A stretch of DNA of 64,000 nt from Telopea speciosissima (taxonomy: Eukaryota > Streptophyta > Magnoliopsida > Proteales > Proteaceae). The position numbers and the translations under genes are program-made. Below, one piece after another: positions 21,338 through 33,800 of the stretch. The notes under the pieces were generated by a model. The model made no database searches, was not told the DNA's origin, and saw nothing but the letters and a program-made list of their open reading frames with translations. The stretch is taken from the NCBI RefSeq assembly GCF_018873765.1, contig NC_057925.1:59966970-60030969 (forward strand). The letters run 5' to 3'. The first letter of the stretch is position 1; each line of letters starts with the position of its first letter.

Positions 21338-23822
21338 CATCACACCCCATCCCCGAACCACGGGAATGCAATGGAGCGTACCAATACGCTCTCTAACCAC
21401 CGAGAATCACCGATGCAGACCCAAGACTAACTCATTCACAATGACAAATAATAGGTAAAGGAAAGGATTAATATTAATAACATCGAGTTAGCGAAGCTAG
21501 GTGATAGCATATAAAATATTGTCTATTCAAATTTACCCCTTCATATCAATGGGTTCTAATCGGGATCTATGTATTATCATGTATAATAAATACACTTATC
21601 AAGAAAGGAATAAAAGAATACACCTTTGAATCGGAAAATAGTTTATCAAAGTGTAACAAAAGATGGCCACCACCAAGAATCATGTCCCTCGTGGAACACA
21701 TCTCCCGATGAGCTCCGGTCCATGATCCTCATACTCCGAAGTCCACCACTCTTCATGACCTTCATCAGAGTCCCGAACTCCGTGCCGTCATGCTCGAATG
21801 TATCCGCATCAACTAAAAATATGTTTCCTCGAGGAGTGAACTCCAATCGAGCCCAATGAGTGGCTAAGCCACACAAGCATACACAATAATAATAATGAAT
21901 GGGGTTGATCGCAAACCATACATGATGGACGGATACCAAGGTGTCCCATACCACCAAGGTAGACCGTACATCACATACAATTTACAATCATGCTACATGA
22001 ATGAATGATGATGTATAGTTTTATTGTTATCCACCTAACACACAACTAAGTCGGGTATAGTACTATAGCAACACCTTAGGTAGCATCCTCGACATCGGTA
22101 CCATAAACGGATGGTATACGGCGATGACAAACCCGAGTCGCGTTGGAAGCCTCGTCTTCTGTCTCCACCAAGAGATATACGCAAACCCCGAGTCAAATCC
22201 CGTCCCGGCGTTCGGCCCAAAATACGGTTGGCGCCCGAACTTCCGGTGGGTATACCCGAATAACGGTCGGAACCCACCAGATTTGTGACACCTAACCCCC
22301 TGTCGGTAAGGGTCATAGTACTAGGTAAACATTTATCCTAGCCGATTCACCTATTGTATGAGTGAGGTACGCATGTGCATAAGCCGAGGCCGAGTCCATA
22401 GATACCGAAATACGGTCGGCCGGCTATCCTCTCGCCCCTCTAGCCCATAAGCGTATACAAATACGAGATGTGAATACGAAGGTAGTCGATTGGTCACCAT
22501 CCGTTTTCACCTAATGCAATGGACAATTCTAATGCAATTTCAAGCACGGTAATCTCAAGCCCAAGACCCACCGGCACTTGGATCCCGCTCAAGCCCTAGA
22601 TCTACATGCCATGAGTGAGTCCATATTATGGAATCCCGGTCCAAGACCAACTGGCACCGAGTCCCATAACTAAATCCAACACCATTCGCACCATAGTGCA
22701 TAAAATAAATAATATCGCAAGACAAGAATGTAAAGTCCTATCAACATCTAAACATTTATATCGTCCTATATCTTACTAATAATTATATATTATAGCACAC
22801 ATGCATGAATGACATTCGCAAGACACGACACACAAACATTCCATAAATTAAGACGTTTGCTTAACTCACTCACGATTCTCGGTCAATCGTCGACGAGCTC
22901 TTGAAATCGGCGTTCGATGCCAAGTACACCGCCCCACGTACTAATACGCCCCGAGCCGGTCGCCAACCTAAAGAGAGTGTACAACGTGGGGAGAGATTAG
23001 TGCCTTAGGGCTAGAAGAGTTGGGCCCCATAAGTTATCAAACAAGGCTAAAATAGGGGACCGGCACATACAAGAAGGCTATATCATGTGCTGTCCATGTG
23101 CCTGTCCATGTGCCTGTCCCTCTCGGACTTTCCCACCAGCAGATCTAGGTTCTCGTGGACTGGCACTTGCATGTGCCTGTCCATGTGCCTCGTCCTCTCG
23201 GACCTCCCACCGCAGAGATCTTTCTCACTTGCATGTGCCTGTCCATGTGCTGTCCCTCTCGGACTTCCCACCGGCAGATCTAGTTTCTCGTGGGACTGCA
23301 CTTGCATGTGCCTGTCTCACGTGCGAGTCTTTTGTTCATGCCATTCCGAGAATGGTTTTTGCACCCCAAAGTCTTGGGCTAAAATGGGGTATTCTTTGGG
23401 GTTTTTTTAGGGGTCTCTTTGGCCATGAGAACAACTCCAACCAAGGTGCCATAGCACACACCCAACATGGGTTTGTAAACCCCATGATCGATTAGGTTTT
23501 CCTCCATTAAAATACATATGGAAAGAAAACTCATGGGTTTGAGTATTGGGGTTTTGAAAGGGTCTTTAATCAATGTTATTTAACATCCTCAAACCCACAC
23601 ATCTACGGTCTTCCATGAGGGTTGGTAAAACCCATAAATGGAGGTAAATCCCCAACTTAGGGTTCATAAATGGAGAAGGGTGAATGGGTTTAAGGTAGGG
23701 TTAGGTGCTTCATAGTTAAACATCAAGGATTTGCCATTAATGGCTCTTCTAATTGAGTAGATGGAGCACTCAAGGTGTGCTCAACCAATTCAAACCCTAG
23801 GTAATAGAATTAGGGAAAGAGA

Positions 23823-23862
<40 letters not shown>

Positions 23863-24595
23863 CTCACCAATGGTTGATGATGATAGCTTGTGCTCCACCA
23901 TACTTCTCCCTTCTCCTTCCTTCTTCTCTTCTTCTTTCTTCTTCTTTCTTCTTCTTCTTCTTCTTCTTCTTTCTTTCTTCTTTTTTTTCTCCTCTCCTCT
24001 CCACGATTTAGGATTGAAATGTGAGGTGAATAGTAGTTTTGGGTCTTTAATAACCCATCTAGGCATTAGGTCTTGTTTGGTTAGTCTCAAGTCCTTAGGT
24101 CCATTTGTTTAGGAGCTTGTTTGGTTAGGTATAAGCCCAAGGTCTAGTTTAAGTCATTGGGCCATTGGATCCACTTGGGCCCATGGCCCATGTCCTAAGT
24201 TCTAGTTACAATTAGAAAGAGACTAAGCTCCTAAGCCCAAGCCCATTCTAGTTCTTATGCTTATTAATGGTCATGCATGGCATGAATTATTTGGATAGTG
24301 ACTTACTCCCAATCATCGCTAAGTGGATAAGGGCGATTCAGGTGCGGGCCCCGCGGATCCCTATCATAAGGGAATTCCAAGAATATGCTTTCGTGGACGA
24401 TTTTCCCCCTTTCTCTGACGGTGGATCTTTCCTCGAGGACTTCCCCTGTTTCGCAGTCGATAATCTCGTGTGATGGATTGAGTATTATGATCCACAGTTC
24501 ACGAGCGTACTCCACTCTTGGTTCTACACAAAAGGTTTAAACCAGATCGGTGGTCAGATCGCGTTTCAAATCGGGTTTTGGGCACGGATTTAACA
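21338..24595 (-). repeat. 5' LTR of the Gypsy-type element
   Basis: 3258 bp, the partner of 15780-19021. Its terminal bases have changed: the expected TGTCACACC on the plus strand reads CATCACACC, so the canonical TG/CA end is lost at the primer-site side. It carries the same tandem repeat (23080-23315), GA run (23825-23855) and CT-rich tract (23905-23995), with different repeat lengths. Confidence 0.93.
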
Positions 24596-24898
24596 AAAGT
24601 AATAAAGTTAAACAAAAAGTTCACTGATAATTCCATGTCGAGGACTCCAAAGTGCTTATGCATCATGACTGTTGAATACAAGTGACCAATCGGTATACAA
24701 ACTTGCATCAAATAAGACTAAAATGTATATTTGACACCTTTCAAGACTTCAGGGATTTTCTTTCCCCTCCTCTTCACCAACCCCATAATCCAATTCGGGC
24801 ATGTTGGAAGCTTAAATAGTACCATCTGCCTTCTGTGAACTTCATGGTTAGTTATCTGATATTTTATAATGCATCTGGTGATGACAGGCAAGTGATGC

Positions 24899-27800
24899 TT
24901 AGATATCTGTCTTGAGAAATTCTTTTGCCTTCTTAGCAAATGTCTCAGCAACCAGTAGAGGAAATGCAATTGTTGCATCACAATGTACCTGCTCAATATA
25001 ACAGATAAAACAGAAAGACAATAAGAATCACAATGACAACACTTGCAAAGAATTCAAATATGAAAAACCTAAGTGCACTTGAGACAGGCTCAATGATTAA
25101 AGTGAGGTTGCAATTACTAAAACAGAGCAACACAATCAATGCCAACAACCAATCAAAAATGGTGTTTGGCCACATGGAGATTCCATCACCAGATATAAAA
25201 GCAAATGGTGAAATCCATCAACAAAAACTGAAAAACACAATCATAAAGGGAAATATTCAAAAGATGAAATGCAATGAGTCTGAATGAAGATCAGAGTCTG
25301 CCTGGATAAAGTATCACAAATTTCACCAATTCCAGCAATATGAAACAGAAATAATGTAGACGTAAATGAGACTATACTTTAACCGTCTTAGCAGAACCAC
25401 GTATCTTTCCCCATGACACAGCCTCATCAGGACGTGCTCCAGAATCACTACCGTCAAACTCTTGAGCTGTATTGATGAAAGCAGCATAATCTGCACCATT
25501 GCGCATCATATTGGCATTACATATGTGATGCTTGGGCAGCCCACCACCAAGAATTATAATGCCCGTCTTCCTAGGGCTTGCATGAACTGCTTCCCCATTC
25601 ATGGCTCTTATATCTGTCAATCAGATGAGGATTAATTTCCATGATAAAAAGACTTGCATTAAGCAAAAATCAAGATGGATACACCTACCTTGCACAACGT
25701 CAATAATTAACCCAGGATTCCGGAAGGAATGGAAGTATAACATGTCCCCTAAGGAACCATCTGTTAAGCCTGGGCAGAAGACAGGAACATTGTTCTGTGT
25801 GATGTGTGAAAGCATTGAGAAGGAATGTCAATGATGTGGCATATAGAAACCAAAATGGCATGGATATTTTGGATAAATTTAAAATATAAATTATTTATCT
25901 CCCTAGCTGCAGGTATTATTCTAGACGGTTGGCCCAAAGAGCCCTGTACTTGGCACACTTGTTTCTGTCATGATATCTTTACATTAATAACCATTAGATG
26001 GGGGTTTTTAACCTCAAATCAATTGCTCAGACATTAACATGGTTTCATCTTTTCAAATTTCAGGTCATGATATCTTTACATTTGTAACCATTAGATGGGG
26101 GTGTTTAACCTCAAATCACTTGCTCAGACATATCATAGTTTCATCTTTTAAAATTTTGAAATGCTAAAGGCCTTAACACCACAACTTCCACTGTAATCTA
26201 TATGGCTTCCTTCATCAACAAACACTTTGTCTTTTAACAGTAAACTAAAATAAAAACAGCATTAACCAACAGTAGAAACCTAGTGTTTTTTAATTACATG
26301 TCCTGATAAATACCCCAAATGGAGGATAAATTTCTAATGGCAAAAATGATAAGAACACGTGAGAAAGAGAGAGATCTGCATAGTTGCAGTCGAACCTTTT
26401 CCCTCTTTGCTTTCTTTCCACATCCTGGGGCATATAAACCTCTTTTGTCTATATGTCTAATACATGTTCTATTTATCTTGTCAATAAATTTAAGAAAAGA
26501 AAATTTACATTAGTACTCCAAGCCTTGCAAGTTGTAAATATTCTCCAATGCCAGCATCACTACACCTAACATTTTTTTCTTTGCCGTTGACCACATCACT
26601 TATATTCCTTTTAGATGGGGTCAGGCTTGAGACCATTTGGAAGTCTCTCTCCTTTACGCCGACTCCCATTTCCTGGGCTACTGTAGGTGGCCAGGAAACA
26701 AATCCCAATCCCAATCTTCTTCCCCCTAATATCATTGATCTTTACATTTCCTGTCAATAGTCTGCACCTGCAAATGGCCAGACTTTGATTTGCCATTAGG
26801 CCCATTACACAGAACATTATAACTGGCAAGTCAATGGCTATAAGTCAACAAAGGCGGATCAAATGGTCGAAATTTCAAGTAAAAAACTCTGCTTGAACTC
26901 CGATATTCTTATTATCTTTATCGCTCTCTTTGTATGTCCCTATCTGCAGCAAGCGATTACAACCACAGGTATATATTTATTTTACAACATTTTCTCCATT
27001 CTATCACACCCTGCTTTACAATATGCTGGCAGCGGAATCGCTGGAATCCATAGCTCATGGAAAATCTCTACAAGTTCGAATGTTATGGGAAAGAAACAGC
27101 AAGATCAAACTGCTGGTGTCGTTGATTAAAAGGTTCTTCCTCTGAAACCATCTCGTTATGGTGGAAACCCATGTTCATTTTCTGTGGTCAGTGCCTTCAG
27201 GCAAGCTAGAGTATCGAGAAATATTGGGAGCTCGATGCTTGGGGAGATTTCTTGAATGTCCAAAGGCGGAGAGAGAGGAGAATTAAGGAGAAGAACTCTT
27301 GTGAGCTAGACAGTGGTTCAAAGAATAATTCAAGTGAGAAGACTGAAGGGAAGCCAAGTGAGAGCAAAGGAGGTAGTAAGTCATCCCAACTTCATTAATG
27401 CAGTGCTAATATCGAACCAGTGAGATCCAGAGGAAGATCAGCTTGCGATAGGACATAGGAAAGTAGGACAAACCAGATTTGAGAAAATTCGAATATCCAA
27501 AGTTCTGAGAGTCCGAGTTGGCCAAAAAATTGGTTGAATGTCAGATTAATAGGGCAGAAAAACTCCTCAAAATTGATTGGATTTGGTGGTTAAATCTGAA
27601 GCTATGGTCTAATCCTACTAGGAGTAAGATTCTAGAAACCGAATCTTAGAACAGTAAATTGATAGCAGATGTTAGAAGTAGTAGTTCAGCAGCCAAAGAT
27701 GATCAGAAACTCCAACAAGACTCAGAGGTAACAATAGAATACCAATATAAAACCAAAGTCCAAAAATTTGATTCAAAACAGCGAGAATTAAGAAATCAGA

Positions 27801-30800
27801 CTGGAATTAGTATTCCATGAAATCTGTACAAAGATCTGATTTTGACAACAGCAACAAATTAAGATTTAAAACTGATATCTAGATCTGAAAACAGAATTCC
27901 AAGATCGGACTTTAAGACTGAGAAATTCAGAATTCCTACTCGAAGAAGGATTTTAGAAAAAAAAAACTTGTGAAGATTGGGTTTTGATGACTAATTCTGA
28001 AACCGAGTTTAATAATGATGTATTGAATTGAAATCTGAAATTATAAAACAAGAACAAAACTAACATACCAAAAATTAGCTAAGATCAGAATGGGAAAGTT
28101 TGTGCAGGATAGAGAGAATTTGATCTAACCTGAGATCTGAGAAGAAAAGAAAGAAAGAAAAGGATGTGATCAGGAATCACCATCTAATCTGCAGAGCTGG
28201 CATCACCACCAGTACCCCAACCTTGAAATCACCACCAGTGAGCTTACTAAATCACCAGTTCATCACAGCAGGGATCCTACTGAATCACCATATAAGCCTA
28301 AAACTCCTCCAACCAATAATGTACCTTGGGAGTAGTCTACTGCTACTAAAACTGTCTAAAATAAAGGAAAACAGCTTAAAACAAGGCTATACCTAATTCA
28401 ACAAAACTAAAGTAAATCCTGTATTTATTCCTCCTACCCATATTTTAGGCCTATTAAAGTGGCCTACTACAAAGAAACCCATTGAACAAGAGGCCAAACA
28501 CATATATAACCCAACCCCAAGGTTTATTTTGACTAAAATAAATCCATTTATGTGATTCATCTTCTGCACTATCGCTCTGTTGTGAGAAGCACAGGAAGAG
28601 TCGATGGCGATGGCAACCATTAATTCTGGCTCAGGAGATCGGTATATGGCAACCATCTTGTGATGGAGATCAGTATATCGGCCTTCAATACACCAATTGT
28701 GATGCAATACACAGGATCACGAGTAACAGCATAGTCAACCGATAGACACAACTGACCAGTAGTGCCCGAACTGATCGGACAATTGAAAACATTGGAGATC
28801 TGCTAGGACATATTTGGGAGCCCTACATTCTGAAGGAAAAAAAAAATGATTGATACAGCAACAATATTGTCGCTATTTTTGAAAAAGCTACAGCGGTCAT
28901 TGAAACTGTAGGAGGAAGAAAGAAGGGGGGAAAAAAACAAAGCGTTAAATGCGGTTTTGACTTTCGAAATCTCCGGTGTGCGGGTGTGAAGCATGAGTAG
29001 TTTAGGTACTCATGTAAAAATTCAGGGGCAAAAATGTAAGGTTACAGTTTTCATCTGTAGTGGTTACAAACATCTGGAATTTTTTTTTAATCAAACTTGC
29101 ACACCAACTAGATGCCAAGTTAGATAATTTTGTTTATACCAGTTATTTTCCACCCACCAAGCCCTTGCAAAGTTGAGTTTTTTTTTTAATTACTTCCCAA
29201 TATACCTGGAATATTGGAACCCATGTAGGGATATAAATGGATCGGATTCTGCTCGGATAGTGCTATATCCGCATCCGCATCCGATTAGTTTTCGGACGGA
29301 TTCGGATAGTACTAAACGGATACTGACCGGATATTTTATCCGTTTACATGTAAATATAGCTTTTCGGATAGTTATAGCCTATCCGTATCCGCATCCGTTT
29401 AGCTTTCGGACGGATTCGGATAGTACTGAACGGATACGGACACGGATATGGAAACAGATTTCGGCTATTCATTTACACCCCTAATCCCACGTCTCTCCAA
29501 ACACCATTCCCTCCAGAAGAAAAAGAATTTAAGAAAATAGCCCATTATTCAAACCATTTAAATTATACCATTTTTCATTAAAATCACTTTAACATACTGA
29601 ATATAATTAAGGAAGAATGAAGAAGATAAACAAAGAAAACTTGGACACACAAGTACAGAGAAAGTGAAGCTGAATAAAAAAAGATGACATAGGATCACTA
29701 GAAAAAACATGATGGAACCACAAATATTTCAGCAGGTGCTTACACGCTATACCTGAATTTGATAATTTACCTTGTAAGCCCAGTATAGATATGAACTTTG
29801 ATCATTTATTTCTTTCCCTAATCGAGCAATCACCTTTGATGGTGTCCAGAGTATATTCTGTTGAAAGGGGGGGGGGGGGGGAGCTGATCATGTTATTGCT
29901 AAACACTCGATAAAAAATGGAAAAATACCATAGGTTGCAACATCAAATGAGTTGAATCTAGAAAATCATATCATCCCGAGATATAGAAAATGGTTAAAGC
30001 ATCCCACTTCTAATTTTTTGTACCATAATCCACTTAAATACAATCACTTGCTAACTCTTTTCAAAATGAGAGTAATAAAAGGAGCTTTATCAGCAAGGGA
30101 AGTATGGCCTTTTCATCAAAAAACACAAAAAAGGTAGCTATAAGCCACTTTCAGACTTTGATCTGGCGATGTGCCAAAAATCGCACCTGTGGATATGCAT
30201 CCTGAATGCAGAATATAGAATAAAAACTGTGAATGTAAAGAAAAAAAAATCATGTTCCTTTATGTGTATATGATTGCCACTGACATTTAATGGACTATTG
30301 TATATCGATGATCCCTGACATGATTAGTAAAAGTCATGAAATTGTGAATTGTCCCGACATGGAACTGAACCTAGCTAATATGATTTTTCCTTTTTTGGTC
30401 AAAGGAAAATACCTCCAGCCGTCAAAACCAAAACAACTGCCCTAGCAAAGGAGCATTTGATCCTAGGGCATGACAACAACAGGCCATTGCCCTTACCAGC
30501 TGTGCTAGTTGACACCTTTCTTGTTCCCTTAGAGCCATAAATGTGTTGTATTTATAAAATAAAATAACTGCTATATGAATTATTAACCATAATGGGATCT
30601 TTTTAACAGCATTTCTGTTACTGAACACACTAGGCACCGGCACAAACAATTTTTACAATCAGATAAATTTCAAGCTGATTAAAGGAGCAGGAAAAAGTAG
30701 CGACAAACACTCATAAATGACTAATAACCACTGAATGTGCATTAAGTAACAGTAGAAGGATATGGATAAATACCTCTGTAGACTGTTCTTCTAACATCCG

Positions 30801-33800
30801 ATCAAAAATTGGTAAAATCCAATCCTCAAATTTGCAGTAGTTATCATTAGGCACCAACAAATTACCAGTACGGTTCAATCCTTTCGAGCGTAAGTAAGCT
30901 CCAGGCAAAGAGAAATCACCTTTATAAGTGGGTGCAAGACATTTTATAAGGTCCTCTTCTATACCACCAGCTGTAGTAACCACCACATCTACCTGCAATC
31001 AAATTAGAAGTAGCACTTCTCTTATGTCCTTAATGATACAATTATAACTCCGATAACTAAAGAGATTTTTTTTCTTGAAGAATAGAAAATAGAAAACTCC
31101 ACTACTAAAGTGGGCCCTGTTGTCAACCTCTTTCTCCTTCAAGGCTCCATCTGATGCACTCCTGGGTCATGAAAGCCTACCTTGAAATCGTTGTGGGCCA
31201 ACAAGATTATTAAATAACACAAATTAAGATTTTAGTGGCAAAACTGTAATATTGCAAAGTTCAAGATCCTTTAAGATGGGACAAATAGACTCAATGACAG
31301 AATAGTAATTAACTCCAAAAGGACCAATCTATGTTTAAATGGCCTGGTATAAGTTAGAACATAATTTAGAAACAGAGGGCTTTTATGCAATACTGGAAGA
31401 ATTGGGTCTTAATTGTAAATACAAAGACCAGTCTTCATCAACCTTTGACAGAAATGAAACCAGCTGTGAACTGATCTAATTTATGGTGAGAGAACAGACA
31501 TATGAACACCAATCAGCCTGGGATTTCAGATTAAGAATCCCCAATTCTAGCCCTCTTGAATCCAACCAATAGACACCCAAATCAACTAGTTAATTAATGG
31601 TATTCAACTGTTGGTAATAGAGATAAAACCAGGTTTGGTCTCCAGTCAATGTCTCACAGCTCCGACAAGATTTCAGCCTAGGGCTTACCGATTTGAATCC
31701 TAGAGTGTTGAACTGATTAGTGAAGAACTGAGAGTTCGACGTTTCTCTTGCTAAACCAATGTTATGCCAGGGCAGAAGAGAACAAAACAGAACAGGAAAA
31801 TGAGAGTAAGGAAATAAGGAAGAAGGAACGATAAGATCAAAGAAACAGATTACATGAAGAATAGAAAAACCAAGAAAGAGAGAGGGGGGGGGGGAAGAAG
31901 AGATAAGGAGCATCTGAAGGTAGAAGGCTCAAAATCGCAGAGGAGGAAGAAGCCACATGGCTATAGTCGAGCAGTCGCACTCGCACCATAACATAACTCA
32001 AACAAAACCCAAATCTTCTTATTTATCTATAATCGATGGAGAGAGTGATGTCTAAATAGTGACTAACAGAAAACAGAATTGGAGAGTAACAGAATTAGAC
32101 AGCAAATTGGACTCAAACTCCAACTACCTTCTAAGTACCTATCTCCCTACAAAATAGAATAAAATGCAATTACAAGAATATTCCTAAAAAACTAAATAAA
32201 TCCCTACAACCTTTATTAGACCAAAATCCCAGTTTGGGCCAGGTTCGCCTCAGTCTAGGTTACCAACTCGGGTGTCCGGCCATGAGCATGCCAATGCATC
32301 AATTCTCCTCTGAAAAGAACTCGATTCCATCGAGTTTATATACAGACCAAGGATGTCATCTGAGACAACTCGCTGGAGGAGAAATGATCCCGTTGTTTGC
32401 TTCATCTTGATGGCTGAGAGATCTTTAGCGAGAAGAAGCTTCATCTCGAGTCAACCGTGCTTGAAGGAATAAGTATTCTCATAACCACAATGTTGTACCT
32501 TCTTGTCAAATAATCACGATTGCCCAAGGACGATGTGACGAACCTTCACAGGTAGAAGGTCACAATGCACTGTATCGATCAACCCACCATTATAGAAAAT
32601 GTAAACAAACACCTATCATTAGTTTTGAGGTTAGTGTTGTTCACCCAAATAACCTTGTAGGGGTTGGGATGTGGCTCTCTCTTCAATCCTGACTTGCGAA
32701 CAGAATCTTCAGAGACGACGTTGGTACAACTATCGCTGTCAATTACCATAGTGCACAGGTTGTTGTTACATCTCGCCCTGATTTGGAAAATACTTTTATG
32801 ACACCAATCATCATCATCAAAGACCTTGTGTTGCCAAATTTGGACAATGAACGTATCAAGGCTTCTGCTGTTCTCCATCATTATCACTATTGTTGACCTC
32901 ACTAGGTGCGACTCACACTGATGCAGGTGCACTGCCTTGGCCGACCCAAACCCATTTGGGTATCCATGTGAAGATGAACCGGGTCCAACTGGATCTTTGG
33001 GTTCAGTAGGGTTAATTTATTTATTTACTGGGGTTTTATTTAGTGAGTTTATCATGTAATTTTCTGTTTCAGTTTTAATATGTTATTTAGTGGTAGAGTA
33101 TATCTAGGATTTTTTTTAAGTTATGAATCCATTAGAGTTAAGGTTAATTTCAGTTTTAGAGTTTAATTAGGAGTCTTTAATTGTTTTTCTTTAAATGTCA
33201 GTGTAATCATTCAATAATCAGATAGAATAGAATGAATTGAGAACCGAATTGGTTGTGCCCCTGTGACTTGTGGTGCTTGTGCGAGCTCCCTTCCCCTTCT
33301 CTCTCTATCTCTTTCTCTCTCTCCTCTTCCCTGCAATTTCTTCTTCTACGCCTCTACTCTAATCTTCTTCTCTTAATCTCAGCAGGTTCTCACTTTCCTA
33401 CTTAAGATTCCATTGCAAATCAGACCTGCATCTCCATTGTTACCACCAGTCCAGATTTGGGTCAGCATACACATCCTTCACTTGCGGTTTAGGTGATTTC
33501 ATACCGGGATTTCAAGGGTTTCACAGTTTTGCTTCAGATCCGAAAACCTCAAGCCGATTAGGGAGATTCCCCTGGATTTCCCCATATTTTCGCTGGTTTT
33601 GTTGTTGAATCCTATGGGAGAAGACAACCTTCTTTCCACAATTCTTTCTCTCTTAATTTGCTTTTATTTCAACTTTCCAAGTATACCCTACCCTTTTGCT
33701 TTTATTCCCCATTATTTTAATTTTCCTTCCAAGAATACCCTTTCACTTATAAGTCATCTTCACTCACATATGATGCCTTTGCTTTTGTTTTAGAATTCTG

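Larger units (their letters stand above)
15780..24595 (-). mobile_element. Large Gypsy-type LTR retrotransposon, internally deleted
   Basis: An 8816-bp element with two 3.2-kb LTRs (15780-19021 and 21338-24595) and a 2316-bp interior. The 5-bp target duplication AAAGT lies at 15775-15779 and 24596-24600. Orientation is minus: a tRNA-Met-like primer site at 21323-21334 follows the right LTR and a purine tract at 19022-19034 precedes the left one. Only remnants of gag (20591-20632) and integrase (about 19870-20010) remain; protease, reverse transcriptase and RNase H are not recognisable. It is a non-autonomous, LARD-like derivative that would need proteins from a relative. It ends 299 bp beyond the stop codon of deoxyhypusine synthase and could affect that gene's 3' end. 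Confidence 0.92.

Noticed and set aside
30391-30516. Functional tRNA gene
   Set aside because: Box B is degenerate and no cloverleaf can be drawn; a SINE explains the pol III boxes better.
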